In this document: one piece after another, positions 1 through 8,857 of the stretch
How the letters are laid out: each line of letters opens with the position of its first letter
Position numbering within the stretch: position 1 is the first letter of the stretch
NCBI RefSeq assembly: GCF_022321485.1
Contig: NZ_JAKOGG010000012.1
Location: forward strand, 48,224 to 112,223
DNA from: Shewanella electrica
GTDB lineage: Bacteria; Pseudomonadota; Gammaproteobacteria; Enterobacterales; Shewanellaceae
DNA length: 64,000 bases
Direction of reading: 5' to 3'
Program-made: the position numbers and the translations under genes
The notes under the pieces: model-generated
Database searches by the model: none
Seen by the model: only the letters and a program-made list of their open reading frames with translations
Told to the model about the DNA's origin: nothing

Positions 1-14
1 TTCAAACCTATTCC

Positions 15-1973
15 ATGTTTGCTCAAAAATTGCATCGCCTAACGCAATGGCTTCCCGATCGTGCTGATCTACCCGAAGGACTTCGTATCGGTTTGCCGAT
101 GATGATAGGGCTGCTGCTGTTTGCCTTTTTAGGTAACACCACGGCGGGGGTCAATTCGATGATCTCGGCGTGGTTAGTTGGGGTGCAGGGTCGTAACTTG
201 GCCTACCCTAAGCGGCTGGAATTATTGAGTAAATCAGCGGTCGTGTGCTGTGTCGCTGCGGCGCTTTCTTTGTTGAGCTTGTATCATCATCTTATCGGCG
301 TGGCGGCGTTATGCGCCATTGGTTTGCTGTATGGTTTGTGCTCCAACCAACGGCGCTATATCCAGTTACTGACCTATAACGCGGGCTTCTCACTGATCTG
401 CGCACTGCATTTATTGGACACCGGTACGCCGTGGCAAATGGTGTTGCTATCGGCCGCATTTGGTAGCTGGTTAGCCATGCTAAGTGCCGTGATTGCTGGG
501 CCGTGGCTCAGTGTGCGCCAAGGCGAGCAACTACTGAGTAAAGTACAACTGGCCTTTGGTCATTGGAACAAGATGCTGCAACATTCGGTGGCTAGCAACG
601 TCGGCCAACGTCTGGCGCTGCGTGAACAACTTGACGACAGTATCGCCATTCTGTCGCACTGGCTGTTAGAGATGCCAGACAATAGCGATGTGGAGCAGAT
701 AGCTAAACGTCTACGTTCGGTGCTGCAACTGATTGAAGCGATGGAAGAGATCAGTCGCGTACAACAGATGGCAAACCATGAATCACGCCAACAACTGCAA
801 CAATACTTAGCCGACTTTGCCGAGCAATGGCCGCACTATGTTGCCAAAACGGGTGAACTGCCTGCGGTGCCATTACTGGAGCAACACCAACAGATCCTGC
901 ACACCGTCGACCAGCAGATCCAGCGGGCGCAAGACTTATCGCAACCACTGAACGACGAATGGCGGCAGCTGTTGTCACTGATCTGGCCGTCTGACCATGA
1001 GAGTATCGTCAGCCAGTGGCATTTGGCCTTGAAAAAAGGCTCACGTGAGTGGCACCACGGTTTGCGTATTCTGTTTACCTTGGCGATCTGCCAATTAGTG
1101 GTCGAGCTATTGCAACTGCCACAAGGCTTTTGGGTCACGCTCACCGCTTTTATCGTGTTGATGGTGGCACCGCTGGGACAACTGCAAGCCCGTATCTGGG
1201 GCCGCTTGTACGGCACGCTGATCGGCTCGGTGGTATCGCTCGGCATGGTGTGGTATTTCGGCACCGGTGTGTGGTTGCTGCCAACCACTTGCATTGTGGT
1301 ATTTTTGGCGTTTGCCACCTATTACAAGGCGCGCTACGAGATCCACGTGTTTTGGGTGACAGTGTTGATGGTCTTTGCCATCACACTGCTGTTGCCGTCC
1401 GATCCCTTGATTGCGCTCTATCGCACCATCGACACCCTCACCGGCGCGCTGATTGCTTTTCTTGCGATGCACCTGTTTATCCCTAGCTGGACGCGCCGCT
1501 GGATCGACAGTTACGTGGTGAACTTCATCGAATTGGAGCAACAGTGGCTGCATAAAATTGCCGCGGGGGAACGCGATCGTATGCTGCGCTGGCAAGCTCA
1601 CCGCGCGCTGCGCCAACTGGGGTTAGAAGTCGGCTACATGCGGCTGGAGCCCAACATGTCACAGCGAGAGCTGTCGGATTGGCAGAGTTTTCTCTGGCTC
1701 GGGCTAACGCTTCACTGTACGCTGGTGGTATTAGCAAGACAGCAACGCGATGTTGAACTGACCGCCGCCGCACAACAACTGAGTGCGTGGATCCCGCTAT
1801 TCAAGCAACGGATGCACCCGCGTTGGTCACTGTTGCCGCAAGTATTAGCGGCCAGCAATCAACCTCATGAATGGTTAATGCAAGACATTGGCGAGCTGTA
1901 TCAGTGGCTCAATTGGCAACGTCCTTTTGCTTTGTTGAAGGAGTCGGACACCCACCACCACGCAACGGAATAG
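15..1973 (+). CDS. FUSC-family inner membrane protein (YccS/YhfK-like)
   Basis: A 652-residue membrane protein with the duplicated FUSC layout. A first bundle of hydrophobic helices (about residues 25-160) is followed by a polar, Gln-rich helical stretch (170-345), a second bundle beginning near residue 350, and a soluble C-terminal tail. Family members are proposed aromatic-acid or fusaric-acid type effluxers; YccS itself has no firm substrate. The frame is open to the window edge and no clear Shine-Dalgarno precedes the ATG, so the true start could lie upstream. Only 4 bases separate it from the dehydrogenase gene, so the two are probably co-transcribed. Confidence 0.8.
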   Translation: MFAQKLHRLTQWLPDRADLPEGLRIGLPMMIGLLLFAFLGNTTAGVNSMISAWLVGVQGRNLAYPKRLELLSKSAVVCCVAAALSLLSLYHHLIGVAALCAIGLLYGLCSNQRRYIQLLTYNAGFSLICALHLLDTGTPWQMVLLSAAFGSWLAMLSAVIAGPWLSVRQGEQLLSKVQLAFGHWNKMLQHSVASNVGQRLALREQLDDSIAILSHWLLEMPDNSDVEQIAKRLRSVLQLIEAMEEISRVQQMANHESRQQLQQYLADFAEQWPHYVAKTGELPAVPLLEQHQQILHTVDQQIQRAQDLSQPLNDEWRQLLSLIWPSDHESIVSQWHLALKKGSREWHHGLRILFTLAICQLVVELLQLPQGFWVTLTAFIVLMVAPLGQLQARIWGRLYGTLIGSVVSLGMVWYFGTGVWLLPTTCIVVFLAFATYYKARYEIHVFWVTVLMVFAITLLLPSDPLIALYRTIDTLTGALIAFLAMHLFIPSWTRRWIDSYVVNFIELEQQWLHKIAAGERDRMLRWQAHRALRQLGLEVGYMRLEPNMSQRELSDWQSFLWLGLTLHCTLVVLARQQRDVELTAAAQQLSAWIPLFKQRMHPRWSLLPQVLAASNQPHEWLMQDIGELYQWLNWQRPFALLKESDTHHHATE

Positions 1974-1977
1974 CGGT

Positions 1978-3144
1978 ATGTTTAATTTCCAGTTTTATAA
2001 CCCGACGCGGCTGGTCTTTGGTAAAGGCAGCTTAACGGAATTAACCAAGTTAGTGGCGCCAGCAACCAAAGTGTTGCTGCTTTACGGCGGTCAAAGTGCC
2101 GAACGTAACGGCACCTTAGCCCAAGTGCGTGATGCGCTTAAACACTGCCAACTGCATGAATTTAGCGGCATTCAAGCGAATCCAGATTACGATCAACTGA
2201 TGCCTGCCGTGGCGTTAATTAAACAGCACGATATTGGCTTATTGCTCGCCGTTGGTGGTGGTTCAGTGATCGATGGCACCAAGTTTCTTGCTGCTGCCGC
2301 CTGTTATGATGGCGACCCGTGGGAAATTTTAGAAACCTACGGCAAACGTATTCATCGCGCGTTACCCGTGGGCGTAGTGCAGACATTTCCCGCCACCAGC
2401 TCAGAGAACAACAACGGCAGCGTCATCAGCCGCTATAGCATGCGAGCCAAGCGCTCGTTTCGCAATCCGCATGTGTTCCCGCAATTTGCCATTCTCGATC
2501 CCGAAATCTCCTACAGTTTGCCTGCTAAGCAGCTCGCCAATGGTGTGGTTGATGCTTTTATCCATGTGTGCGAGCAGTATCTGACGTATCCGGTTAACGC
2601 CGCGGTGCAAGATCGCTTTGCCGAAGGCTTGTTGCAAACCTTGAAAGAAACCGGCCCGCAAGCCCTCGCCACACCACAAGATTACGACATCCGTGCCAAT
2701 CTGATGTTAGCCTGTGCTTGGTGCCACAACGGCCTAATCTGTTCTGGCGTGCCACAGGATTGGGCTACCCATAAAATTGGTCATGAATTAACAGCGATTT
2801 TTGGGCTCGACCACGCGGTCACCTTAGCGATTATTCTGCCAACGTTGCTGGAGATGTTCCGCCAGCCGAAGCGTGACAAATTGCTGCAATACGCCGAGCG
2901 AGTGTGGCAGATCTGCGATGGTGACGATGAACAAAAAATCACGGCGGCGATTGCTCAAACCCGCGCCTTCTTTGAGCAGATGGGCATTGGTACCTATCTG
3001 CAAGACTACGGCATCAGTGCCGACGAGCTGCAACCGGTACTCGATAATCTCGAGCGTAGCGGCATGACGCAACTGGGTGAACATAAAGACATTACCTTGG
3101 ATGTGAGCCGCCAAATTTTGCTCAACAGCGTGGCGCCTCGTTAA
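1978..3144 (+). CDS. yqhD: Iron-containing alcohol dehydrogenase, YqhD-like
   Basis: 388 residues, the usual length for the group III metal-dependent alcohol/aldehyde dehydrogenases. The GGGS nucleotide-binding loop is near residues 94-97. Metal ligands expected from E. coli YqhD (Asp194, His198, His267, His281) correspond here to D192, H196, H265 and H279, all present. The family reduces short-chain aldehydes with NADPH and serves in detoxification of reactive aldehydes. The gene follows the FUSC gene at 4 bases. The substrate is inferred from the family; butanol-dehydrogenase annotation would be equally reasonable. Confidence 0.85.
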   Translation: MFNFQFYNPTRLVFGKGSLTELTKLVAPATKVLLLYGGQSAERNGTLAQVRDALKHCQLHEFSGIQANPDYDQLMPAVALIKQHDIGLLLAVGGGSVIDGTKFLAAAACYDGDPWEILETYGKRIHRALPVGVVQTFPATSSENNNGSVISRYSMRAKRSFRNPHVFPQFAILDPEISYSLPAKQLANGVVDAFIHVCEQYLTYPVNAAVQDRFAEGLLQTLKETGPQALATPQDYDIRANLMLACAWCHNGLICSGVPQDWATHKIGHELTAIFGLDHAVTLAIILPTLLEMFRQPKRDKLLQYAERVWQICDGDDEQKITAAIAQTRAFFEQMGIGTYLQDYGISADELQPVLDNLERSGMTQLGEHKDITLDVSRQILLNSVAPR

Positions 3145-3205
3145 TACCATTTGCTGAAAAAACGGGCTATATTCAACGAATAGGCAGCGGGATAGAGTAA
3201 CCACC

Positions 3206-3757
3206 ATGCGTCACTTATGGATAATGTTGGCACTGATTGCGATGAGCGCCCACGGCGCCATCTATAAATGGGTCGATAAAGATGGCAAAGTCCATTACAG
3301 CGACGAGCCACATCCCAACGCTGAAGTGGTGCAACTCAACGAAAACACTCAAAACAGTGTCACCATTCCCGCACCTAAACCGTTAAATATCACCCCAGTG
3401 GCTGCGCCAACCACCACAGAGCAGCAAAGCCGCTACCAACTGTCCATTACCTCCCCGCAACAGCAAGCCACTATCCGCAGCAACGCCGGTGATCTCACAG
3501 TTGCAGTTAATGTCGAACCACAGCTCGCCTCCGGCCATCATCTGCAACTGTTTATTGATGGTGTGGCAGCAACCGAGCTACAAGCCGCAGGTATTTTCCA
3601 GCTGCATGATATTGACCGCGGCGAGCACCAGATTGAAGCTAAAGTAGTGCTGCAAAACGGCAAAGTCCTTGCATCTAGCTCCGCTACTACCTTTTTTATG
3701 CACCAAGCTGGCCTGATACAACCGGTATTTCCGGCGCCCAGCGTGAAGAAAAACTAA
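3206..3757 (+). CDS. Exported DUF4124-domain protein
   Basis: 183 residues with a short N-terminal signal peptide (cleavage likely after residue 17, in SAHGA). A DUF4124 module follows directly, with its typical IYKWVDKDGKVHYSD start. The remainder (about 80-183) looks like a small beta-rich domain and has no motif I recognise. Proteins of this type are periplasmic and lack a known activity. It precedes glnLG in the same direction, but 120 bases with NtrC operators lie between, so it is probably a separate unit. Confidence 0.8.
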   Translation: MRHLWIMLALIAMSAHGAIYKWVDKDGKVHYSDEPHPNAEVVQLNENTQNSVTIPAPKPLNITPVAAPTTTEQQSRYQLSITSPQQQATIRSNAGDLTVAVNVEPQLASGHHLQLFIDGVAATELQAAGIFQLHDIDRGEHQIEAKVVLQNGKVLASSSATTFFMHQAGLIQPVFPAPSVKKN

Positions 3758-3828
3758 CTATATCTTTCTAAATCAAATAGATATTTTTCTTTCGCTGCGA
3801 GGTTAATGGCTTTTCGTTGCTTGCGGGT

Positions 3829-3858
3829 TGCACCAGAATAGTGCACCATTGTGGTGCA
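3829..3858 (+). promoter_or_regulatory. Two overlapping NtrC operators upstream of glnL
   Basis: The NtrC consensus is TGCACC-N5-GGTGCA. Positions 3842-3858 match it perfectly (TGCACC-ATTGT-GGTGCA). Positions 3829-3845 match with one change (TGCACC-AGAAT-AGTGCA). The two share the four bases TGCA, so two dimers could not easily occupy both as independent sites. They end 19 bases before the glnL ATG, a place that suits autorepression of glnLG by NtrC. Confidence 0.85.
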
Positions 3859-3877
3859 ACTGTTTCAGGAATGACAG

Positions 3878-4951
3878 ATGGACACAAATAACCTGCTCAA
3901 TCATCTGGTCACCGCCGTGTTAGTGATCGACAGTAACCTGCAAGCGAGCTACGCCAATGCAGCGGCTGAGCAACTCCTCGGCATCTCTATCCATAAGCTT
4001 ACCGAATTACCGCTGACCGAGTTAATCCAAAACTTAGCCATTGACGCCAAAGTGCTACGCAGCGCCATTGACAGCCACCAAGGCTTAACCGTTAACACCA
4101 CGCAACTGCTGACGTTAGATGGTCAACATCATACGGTGGATCTGACGCTAGTGCCGTTGGAAGTCGGCGTAGATGAACTGTCGCTGAGCATTTTGGAACT
4201 GCGCCAAGTTGATCAACAACGGCGTATCCACCAGCAGTTGACACTCGATGCTCAGCAGCAAGCGGCACAGTTTTTAGTGCGTAACCTCGCCCATGAGATC
4301 AAAAACCCGTTGGGCGGCTTACGTGGTGCGGCGCAGCTGCTATCCAAAGAGCTGACGGATGCCCACCTCAAAGAATTTACCACGCTGATTATTGAGCAGG
4401 CCGACCGTCTACGTGGCTTGGTTGACCGTTTACTGGGGCCGCAAAAGCCATCGCAGCACAAGGTGCTTAACATCCATATGGTGATCCAGAAGGTATTGAA
4501 TCTGGTGAACTTAACCTTGCCAGCGCATATCCAGCTAAAGCAGGACTACGATCCATCGATTCCCGATCTGCCGATTGATGAAGATCAGATGCAGCAGGCA
4601 ATTCTCAACATCGTGCAAAACGCCATTCAAGCGCTGGAGCCGCGTCGTTCTGGCGAAATACTGATCCGCACCCGCACCGCCTATCAAGTCACCATTGGGG
4701 CCGTGCGCCATAAACTGGCATTGGTGCTGTCGATCATCGACGACGGTCCCGGCATTGCACCAGAATTGGTCGACACCTTGTTCTATCCTATGGTGACAGG
4801 CCGTAAAGATGGCAACGGTCTCGGGCTATCAATTGCCCATAACATTACTCGGTTACACGGCGGACGCATTGACTGTAACTCCGCCCCAGGACATACCGAA
4901 TTTACCTTAACCCTGCCAATCAACCGTGAGCAGGAAGCATCACAGGGCTAA
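3878..4951 (+). CDS. glnL: Nitrogen regulation sensor kinase NtrB
   Basis: 357 residues, close to E. coli GlnL (349). An N-terminal PAS domain (about 5-115) is followed by the dimerisation/phosphoacceptor helix with His139 in NLAHEIKNP, the same residue number as in E. coli. The ATP-binding domain carries an N box (NIVQNAIQAL), DDGPGIAP and GNGLGLSIA. It is a cytoplasmic kinase/phosphatase controlled by PII that acts on NtrC. AGGA lies 7 bases before the ATG. It is followed after 16 bases by glnG, so they form one operon, preceded by NtrC operators. Confidence 0.95.
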   Translation: MDTNNLLNHLVTAVLVIDSNLQASYANAAAEQLLGISIHKLTELPLTELIQNLAIDAKVLRSAIDSHQGLTVNTTQLLTLDGQHHTVDLTLVPLEVGVDELSLSILELRQVDQQRRIHQQLTLDAQQQAAQFLVRNLAHEIKNPLGGLRGAAQLLSKELTDAHLKEFTTLIIEQADRLRGLVDRLLGPQKPSQHKVLNIHMVIQKVLNLVNLTLPAHIQLKQDYDPSIPDLPIDEDQMQQAILNIVQNAIQALEPRRSGEILIRTRTAYQVTIGAVRHKLALVLSIIDDGPGIAPELVDTLFYPMVTGRKDGNGLGLSIAHNITRLHGGRIDCNSAPGHTEFTLTLPINREQEASQG

Positions 4952-4967
4952 TAAGAGAGGAAGCAAT

Positions 4968-6371
4968 ATGAGCGAACAAGTGTGGATTCTCGACGATGAC
5001 AGCTCTATCCGTTGGGTACTGGAGCGAGCACTACGGGGAGCCAAAATTAGCTGCGCCACCTTTGCGGCAGCCGAGTCCCTTTGGGACGCATTACAGATTT
5101 CGCAGCCGCGGGTGATCGTGTCGGATATTCGCATGCCCGGTACCGATGGTTTAACGCTGCTGGAACGCATCAATAGCCATTTTCCGCACATTCCCGTGAT
5201 CATCATGACCGCGCATTCCGATTTAGACAGCGCTGTGAGTGCCTATCAAGCGGGTGCGTTTGAATACCTGCCCAAACCGTTTGATATTGATGAAGCGATT
5301 GCCTTGGTTGAACGGGCCATCACCCATGCGACCGAACATTCGCCAGTGCCGGATGACTCACAGCTCAATACGCCAGAAATCATCGGCGAAGCGCCGGCAA
5401 TGCAAGAGGTGTTTCGCGCCATCGGCCGTTTGTCGCGCTCGTCCATCAGTGTATTGATCAACGGCCAATCCGGTACCGGTAAAGAGTTGGTCGCCGGCGC
5501 GCTGCATAAACACAGCCCGCGCAGCGAGCAGCCATTTATCGCACTGAACATGGCCGCCATTCCTAAAGACCTGATTGAATCTGAGTTATTTGGGCACGAA
5601 AAAGGCGCATTTACCGGTGCCGCTAACGTGCGCCAAGGCCGTTTTGAACAAGCCAATGGCGGCACGCTGTTTCTCGATGAAATCGGCGATATGCCGCTCG
5701 ATGTGCAAACCCGTTTGCTGCGGGTATTGGCCGATGGCCAGTTTTATCGCGTCGGCGGGCATCTGCCAGTGCGCGTCGATGTGCGCATTATTGCCGCCAC
5801 CCACCAAGACTTAGAATCGCTGGTGCAAAAAGGCCAATTCCGTGAGGATTTATTCCACCGCCTCAACGTGATTCGCGTGCACCTGCCGCCACTGTCACAA
5901 CGCCGCGAAGATATTCCACAATTGGCGCGGCACTTTTTATCGGCTGCCGCCAAAGAGATCGGCGTCGAAGCCAAAGTGCTCACCAAAGAAACCGCCATTA
6001 AGTTGCAGCAATTGCCGTGGCCGGGCAACGTGCGTCAGTTAGAAAACACCTGCCGCTGGCTCACGGTGATGGCGTCCGGCCAAGAAATTTTGCCGCAAGA
6101 TCTGCCGCATGAACTGTTTAAAGAACCCAGCAGCCCATCGGCGAGCGGCAACAACAGTTTGGATTGGCAAAGCGCATTGCGTTTGTGGCTCGATCAGCGT
6201 TTATCGCAAGGTGAAAGCGATCTGCTGACCGAGATCCAACCGGCATTTGAACGCATTTTGTTGGAAACCGCGTTAGAGCATACTCAAGGCCATAAGCAAG
6301 AAGCGGCGAAACGCCTCGGCTGGGGTCGCAACACGCTCACCCGTAAGTTGAAAGAGTTGTCGATGGACTAA
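4968..6371 (+). CDS. glnG: Nitrogen regulation response regulator NtrC
   Basis: 467 residues (E. coli 469). It has a receiver domain with phosphoacceptor D53, an AAA+ sigma54-activator domain with Walker A (GQSGTGKE), the sigma54-contacting GAFTGA loop and Walker B (LFLDEIGD), and a C-terminal Fis-type helix-turn-helix (AAKRLGWGRNTLTRKLKEL). It activates sigma54 promoters under nitrogen limitation. I chose the ATG at 4968, which has AGAGAGG 7 bases upstream, over an in-frame ATG at 4926 that overlaps glnL. A bidirectional terminator follows. Confidence 0.96.
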   Translation: MSEQVWILDDDSSIRWVLERALRGAKISCATFAAAESLWDALQISQPRVIVSDIRMPGTDGLTLLERINSHFPHIPVIIMTAHSDLDSAVSAYQAGAFEYLPKPFDIDEAIALVERAITHATEHSPVPDDSQLNTPEIIGEAPAMQEVFRAIGRLSRSSISVLINGQSGTGKELVAGALHKHSPRSEQPFIALNMAAIPKDLIESELFGHEKGAFTGAANVRQGRFEQANGGTLFLDEIGDMPLDVQTRLLRVLADGQFYRVGGHLPVRVDVRIIAATHQDLESLVQKGQFREDLFHRLNVIRVHLPPLSQRREDIPQLARHFLSAAAKEIGVEAKVLTKETAIKLQQLPWPGNVRQLENTCRWLTVMASGQEILPQDLPHELFKEPSSPSASGNNSLDWQSALRLWLDQRLSQGESDLLTEIQPAFERILLETALEHTQGHKQEAAKRLGWGRNTLTRKLKELSMD

Positions 6372-6390
6372 ACGCGATAGGTTCGGTACA

Positions 6391-6418
6391 AAAAAGGATG
6401 CGCATGCATCCTTTTTTA
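6391..6418. terminator. Bidirectional terminator between glnG and fieF
   Basis: A 12-bp perfect stem (AAAAAAGGATGC / GCATCCTTTTTT) with a 4-base loop. T-runs appear on both strands, so it can end both convergent transcripts. Confidence 0.9.
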
Positions 6419-6435
6419 TTTTATAAATTAACGGA

Positions 6436-7362
6436 TTATGGTGACTCAGGCGCGATCTCTTCGCGCAGCACGGTGGCAGGCACTTCATCTTCTGGATCTT
6501 GGTGAATAATCACCTCAGCATTGGGGAACGCCGCAGCAATACGATACTCGGCATCCACCGCGATACGATGCGCTTCTCTGAGCGGCAGATCGCCGTCTAA
6601 CTCTAAGTGCAGTTGAATAAACAGGGTCTGCCCCGACTGACGTGTGCGCAAATCGTGTACGCCGTACACTTGCTCACACTCGGTGGCAATCTGCACGATC
6701 TGTAACCGTGTTTCCTCATCCAGTTCACGGTCAAGCAAGGCTTGAATTGAGCGATAACCCAAATCCCCCGCTTGATAGCCGATATACAACGCAATCAAAA
6801 TGGCAAACAGGCCATCAGCCCACCATAGCCCATAACCCGCCAACACTAGCGCCAATAGCACCGCAGCATTTAAAAACAGGTCGGATTTATAGTGCAGCGC
6901 ATCGGCTTCTACCACAGTGCTAGCGGTCGCTTGCAAGGCTTTCTTTTGCAACGTGACTAACGCCAAGGTCAGTGCAATGGCAATTACAGATACCGCCATA
7001 CCGATAGTGGCATGCTGCACTGGTTCTGGTGCGAATAAGCGGTCGCCGCCATGCAACAGCAGGAAGAAGGCGCTGCCCAGAATAAACGCGGCTTGCGCCA
7101 ATGAGGCGAGATGTTCCGCCTTACCATGACCATAACGATGATCATTATCGGCAGGCACTAAGGCATAACGCACGGCAAAGAAGTTAACCAGCGACGCTAA
7201 TACATCCGCCACCGAGTCAGTCACTGAGGCCAACATACTGGCCGAACCCGACCATAACCACGCCGCCAGTTTTATCACAATCAATACAGAGGCGGTGGCT
7301 ACGGCGGCTCGGCTAGCTAGCTTTACCCAAAACGCATAGTCTTTTTGTGGCACGTCGAACAC
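6436..7362 (-). CDS. fieF: Cation-efflux pump FieF (CDF family)
   Basis: 308 residues, similar in length to E. coli FieF (300). It has six predicted membrane helices. The metal-site signatures are present: the D-x3-D of helix II (TDSVADVLAS) and HRYGHGKAEHLASLAQ after helix III, with a cytoplasmic C-terminal domain ending in HQDPED. It exports Fe2+/Zn2+ in exchange for protons. The start codon is GTG (complement of 7360-7362) with no strong ribosome-binding site, but the N-terminus aligns well with family members. It lies 36 bases downstream of cpxP, an order also seen in E. coli, so it may be part of the Cpx envelope-stress unit. Confidence 0.9.
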   Translation of the reverse strand: MFDVPQKDYAFWVKLASRAAVATASVLIVIKLAAWLWSGSASMLASVTDSVADVLASLVNFFAVRYALVPADNDHRYGHGKAEHLASLAQAAFILGSAFFLLLHGGDRLFAPEPVQHATIGMAVSVIAIALTLALVTLQKKALQATASTVVEADALHYKSDLFLNAAVLLALVLAGYGLWWADGLFAILIALYIGYQAGDLGYRSIQALLDRELDEETRLQIVQIATECEQVYGVHDLRTRQSGQTLFIQLHLELDGDLPLREAHRIAVDAEYRIAAAFPNAEVIIHQDPEDEVPATVLREEIAPESP

Positions 7363-7398
7363 TCGTTAATCGGCAGAATGATCGATATGTTAACAAAA

Positions 7399-7953
7399 TT
7401 ACTGTTGCTGTGGCAGTTGTGGGCCACGTTTACGCGTAAAACCTTGCTGCACTTGTTGTTGCTGCTCTTCGGTCAACAGTTGGTAGATTTGATGCTGCAT
7501 TTTCAGCTTTTCGACTTGATACGCCGCACGTTGCTGTTCACGTTGTGCCACCAATTTTTTCGCTTTGGCTTCATCAAAATCTTTGGCGGCCATTAAGCTC
7601 TTCATCGCGTCAAAGTTTTGCTTGTGAGCCTCCATCATCGCTTGGAAATGCTGTTTCTTAAGCGCCTTAATCTGCTCCTGCTGTTGCTCAGTCAGTTGCA
7701 CACCACGTAGCGACATAAAGCCCATCATGTCATGCTCCATACCACCCCAAGCGCGGTGAGCACGAGGGCCATCAAAGCCTTTTTTCGCCATCATACCGTG
7801 ATGGAAACCACCACCTTGCATTTGCGGGCACGCACAGCCTGCTGGCGGTGCCGGTGGTGTTGGTGCTTCTTCTGGAGCAGCTACGGCGGCTGCGGCCCAC
7901 AAGCTACCACCCATCATCAGTGCGAATAATCCTGCTGTTAGTTGCTTAGCCAT
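7399..7953 (-). CDS. cpxP: Periplasmic Spy/CpxP-family protein
   Basis: 184 residues. The signal peptide ends near AAAAVAA and is followed by a Pro-rich linker. The helical domain bears two LTxxQ motifs (LTEQQQEQ and LTEEQQQQ), the hallmark of CpxP/Spy chaperone-like proteins. CpxP restrains CpxA and helps clear misfolded periplasmic proteins. An in-frame ATG at 8022 exists, but the start at 7953 has AAGGAG 8 bases upstream and begins the signal peptide. It is divergent from cpxRA, with two CpxR boxes in the shared region, and followed by fieF. Confidence 0.88.
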   Translation of the reverse strand: MAKQLTAGLFALMMGGSLWAAAAVAAPEEAPTPPAPPAGCACPQMQGGGFHHGMMAKKGFDGPRAHRAWGGMEHDMMGFMSLRGVQLTEQQQEQIKALKKQHFQAMMEAHKQNFDAMKSLMAAKDFDEAKAKKLVAQREQQRAAYQVEKLKMQHQIYQLLTEEQQQQVQQGFTRKRGPQLPQQQ

Positions 7954-8029
7954 AATTGGTCTCCTTAGGCAGTGCAGTTGGTTCGTAATCAAGTCTAGTC
8001 TCGTTTGCGTAAGGGAAATCATCGCCTCG

Positions 8030-8044
8030 GTAAAACACTGTAAA
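8030..8044 (+). promoter_or_regulatory. CpxR box, perfect match
   Basis: GTAAA-ACACT-GTAAA matches the CpxR consensus GTAAA-N5-GTAAA exactly. It sits between the divergent cpxP and cpxR genes, 77 bases from the cpxP start and 127 from the cpxR start. Confidence 0.88.
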
Positions 8045-8073
8045 AGTCACTACATCAAAGGAAAACACGATTC

Positions 8074-8088
8074 TTTACTTACACTTAC
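8074..8088 (-). promoter_or_regulatory. Second CpxR box, opposite orientation
   Basis: On the minus strand the sequence reads GTAAG-TGTAA-GTAAA, one base off the CpxR consensus. Together with the perfect box 30 bp away, it supports autoregulation of both cpxP and cpxRA. Confidence 0.65.
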
Positions 8089-8170
8089 ACTGGCTAACGG
8101 CAATTGACCCACAACAGGGTATACTCCTATGCTGTTGCCTATTGCTAATCTCAACCGTGAGTAAGTCGTT

Positions 8171-8857
8171 ATGAGTCGAATCCTGTTAATTGATGATGAT
8201 TTGGGTCTCTCTGAACTGTTAGCGCAGTTATTGGAGTTGGAAGGGTTTGAGTTAACACTCGCTCACGACGGCCAAAGCGGGCTAGATATCGCGCTAAGCC
8301 AAGAGTTCGACATTATTCTGTTGGATGTGATGCTGCCTAAGCTAAGCGGTTTTGCCGTGCTTAAAGAGCTACGCAGTAAAAAGCATACGCCGGTGCTGAT
8401 GCTTACCGCTCGTGGCGATGAAATTGACCGGGTGGTTGGGCTTGAAATTGGCGCCGATGATTATCTGCCAAAACCGTTTAACGACCGAGAACTGCTCGCG
8501 CGCATTCGCGCCATCATTCGCCGCGCCAACCTCACGCCGCAAGATGTGCACCAAACAGTGGCGGTGGAATTTGGCGACCTGAAACTCGATCCTTCCCGCC
8601 AAGAAGCCTTCTGCTGCGATCAGCTGTTAGTGCTGACCGGCACCGAGTTTGGCTTGTTGTACGCCTTGGCACAACAAGCGGGCGAACTGGTATCAAAAGA
8701 GGAACTCAGCGAAACCGTGCTGGGCAAAAAGCTGATGCCGTTTGACCGCAGCTTGGATATGCACCTGTCAAACTTGCGTAAAAAACTGCCAGAGCGTAGC
8801 GATGGTCGCCCACGGGTGAAAACCATTCGTGGCAAAGGCTATATCTGGATCCCTTAA
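8171..8857 (+). CDS. cpxR: Envelope-stress response regulator CpxR
   Basis: 228 residues. It is an OmpR-family regulator: a receiver domain with acidic pocket (IDDD), phosphoacceptor D52 and conserved lysine in YLPKPF, then a winged-helix DNA-binding domain (about 130-228) ending VKTIRGKGYIW. It controls periplasmic folding and envelope-stress genes. The stop codon overlaps the cpxA start by one base (TAATG). CpxR boxes upstream suggest autoregulation. Confidence 0.93.
   Translation: MSRILLIDDDLGLSELLAQLLELEGFELTLAHDGQSGLDIALSQEFDIILLDVMLPKLSGFAVLKELRSKKHTPVLMLTARGDEIDRVVGLEIGADDYLPKPFNDRELLARIRAIIRRANLTPQDVHQTVAVEFGDLKLDPSRQEAFCCDQLLVLTGTEFGLLYALAQQAGELVSKEELSETVLGKKLMPFDRSLDMHLSNLRKKLPERSDGRPRVKTIRGKGYIWIP

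Noticed and set aside
3805-3818. Sigma54 promoter upstream of glnL (TGGC...TTGC)
   Set aside because: The GG and GC elements are 9 bp apart instead of 10, and the NtrC sites lie downstream of it, so it is a poor candidate.
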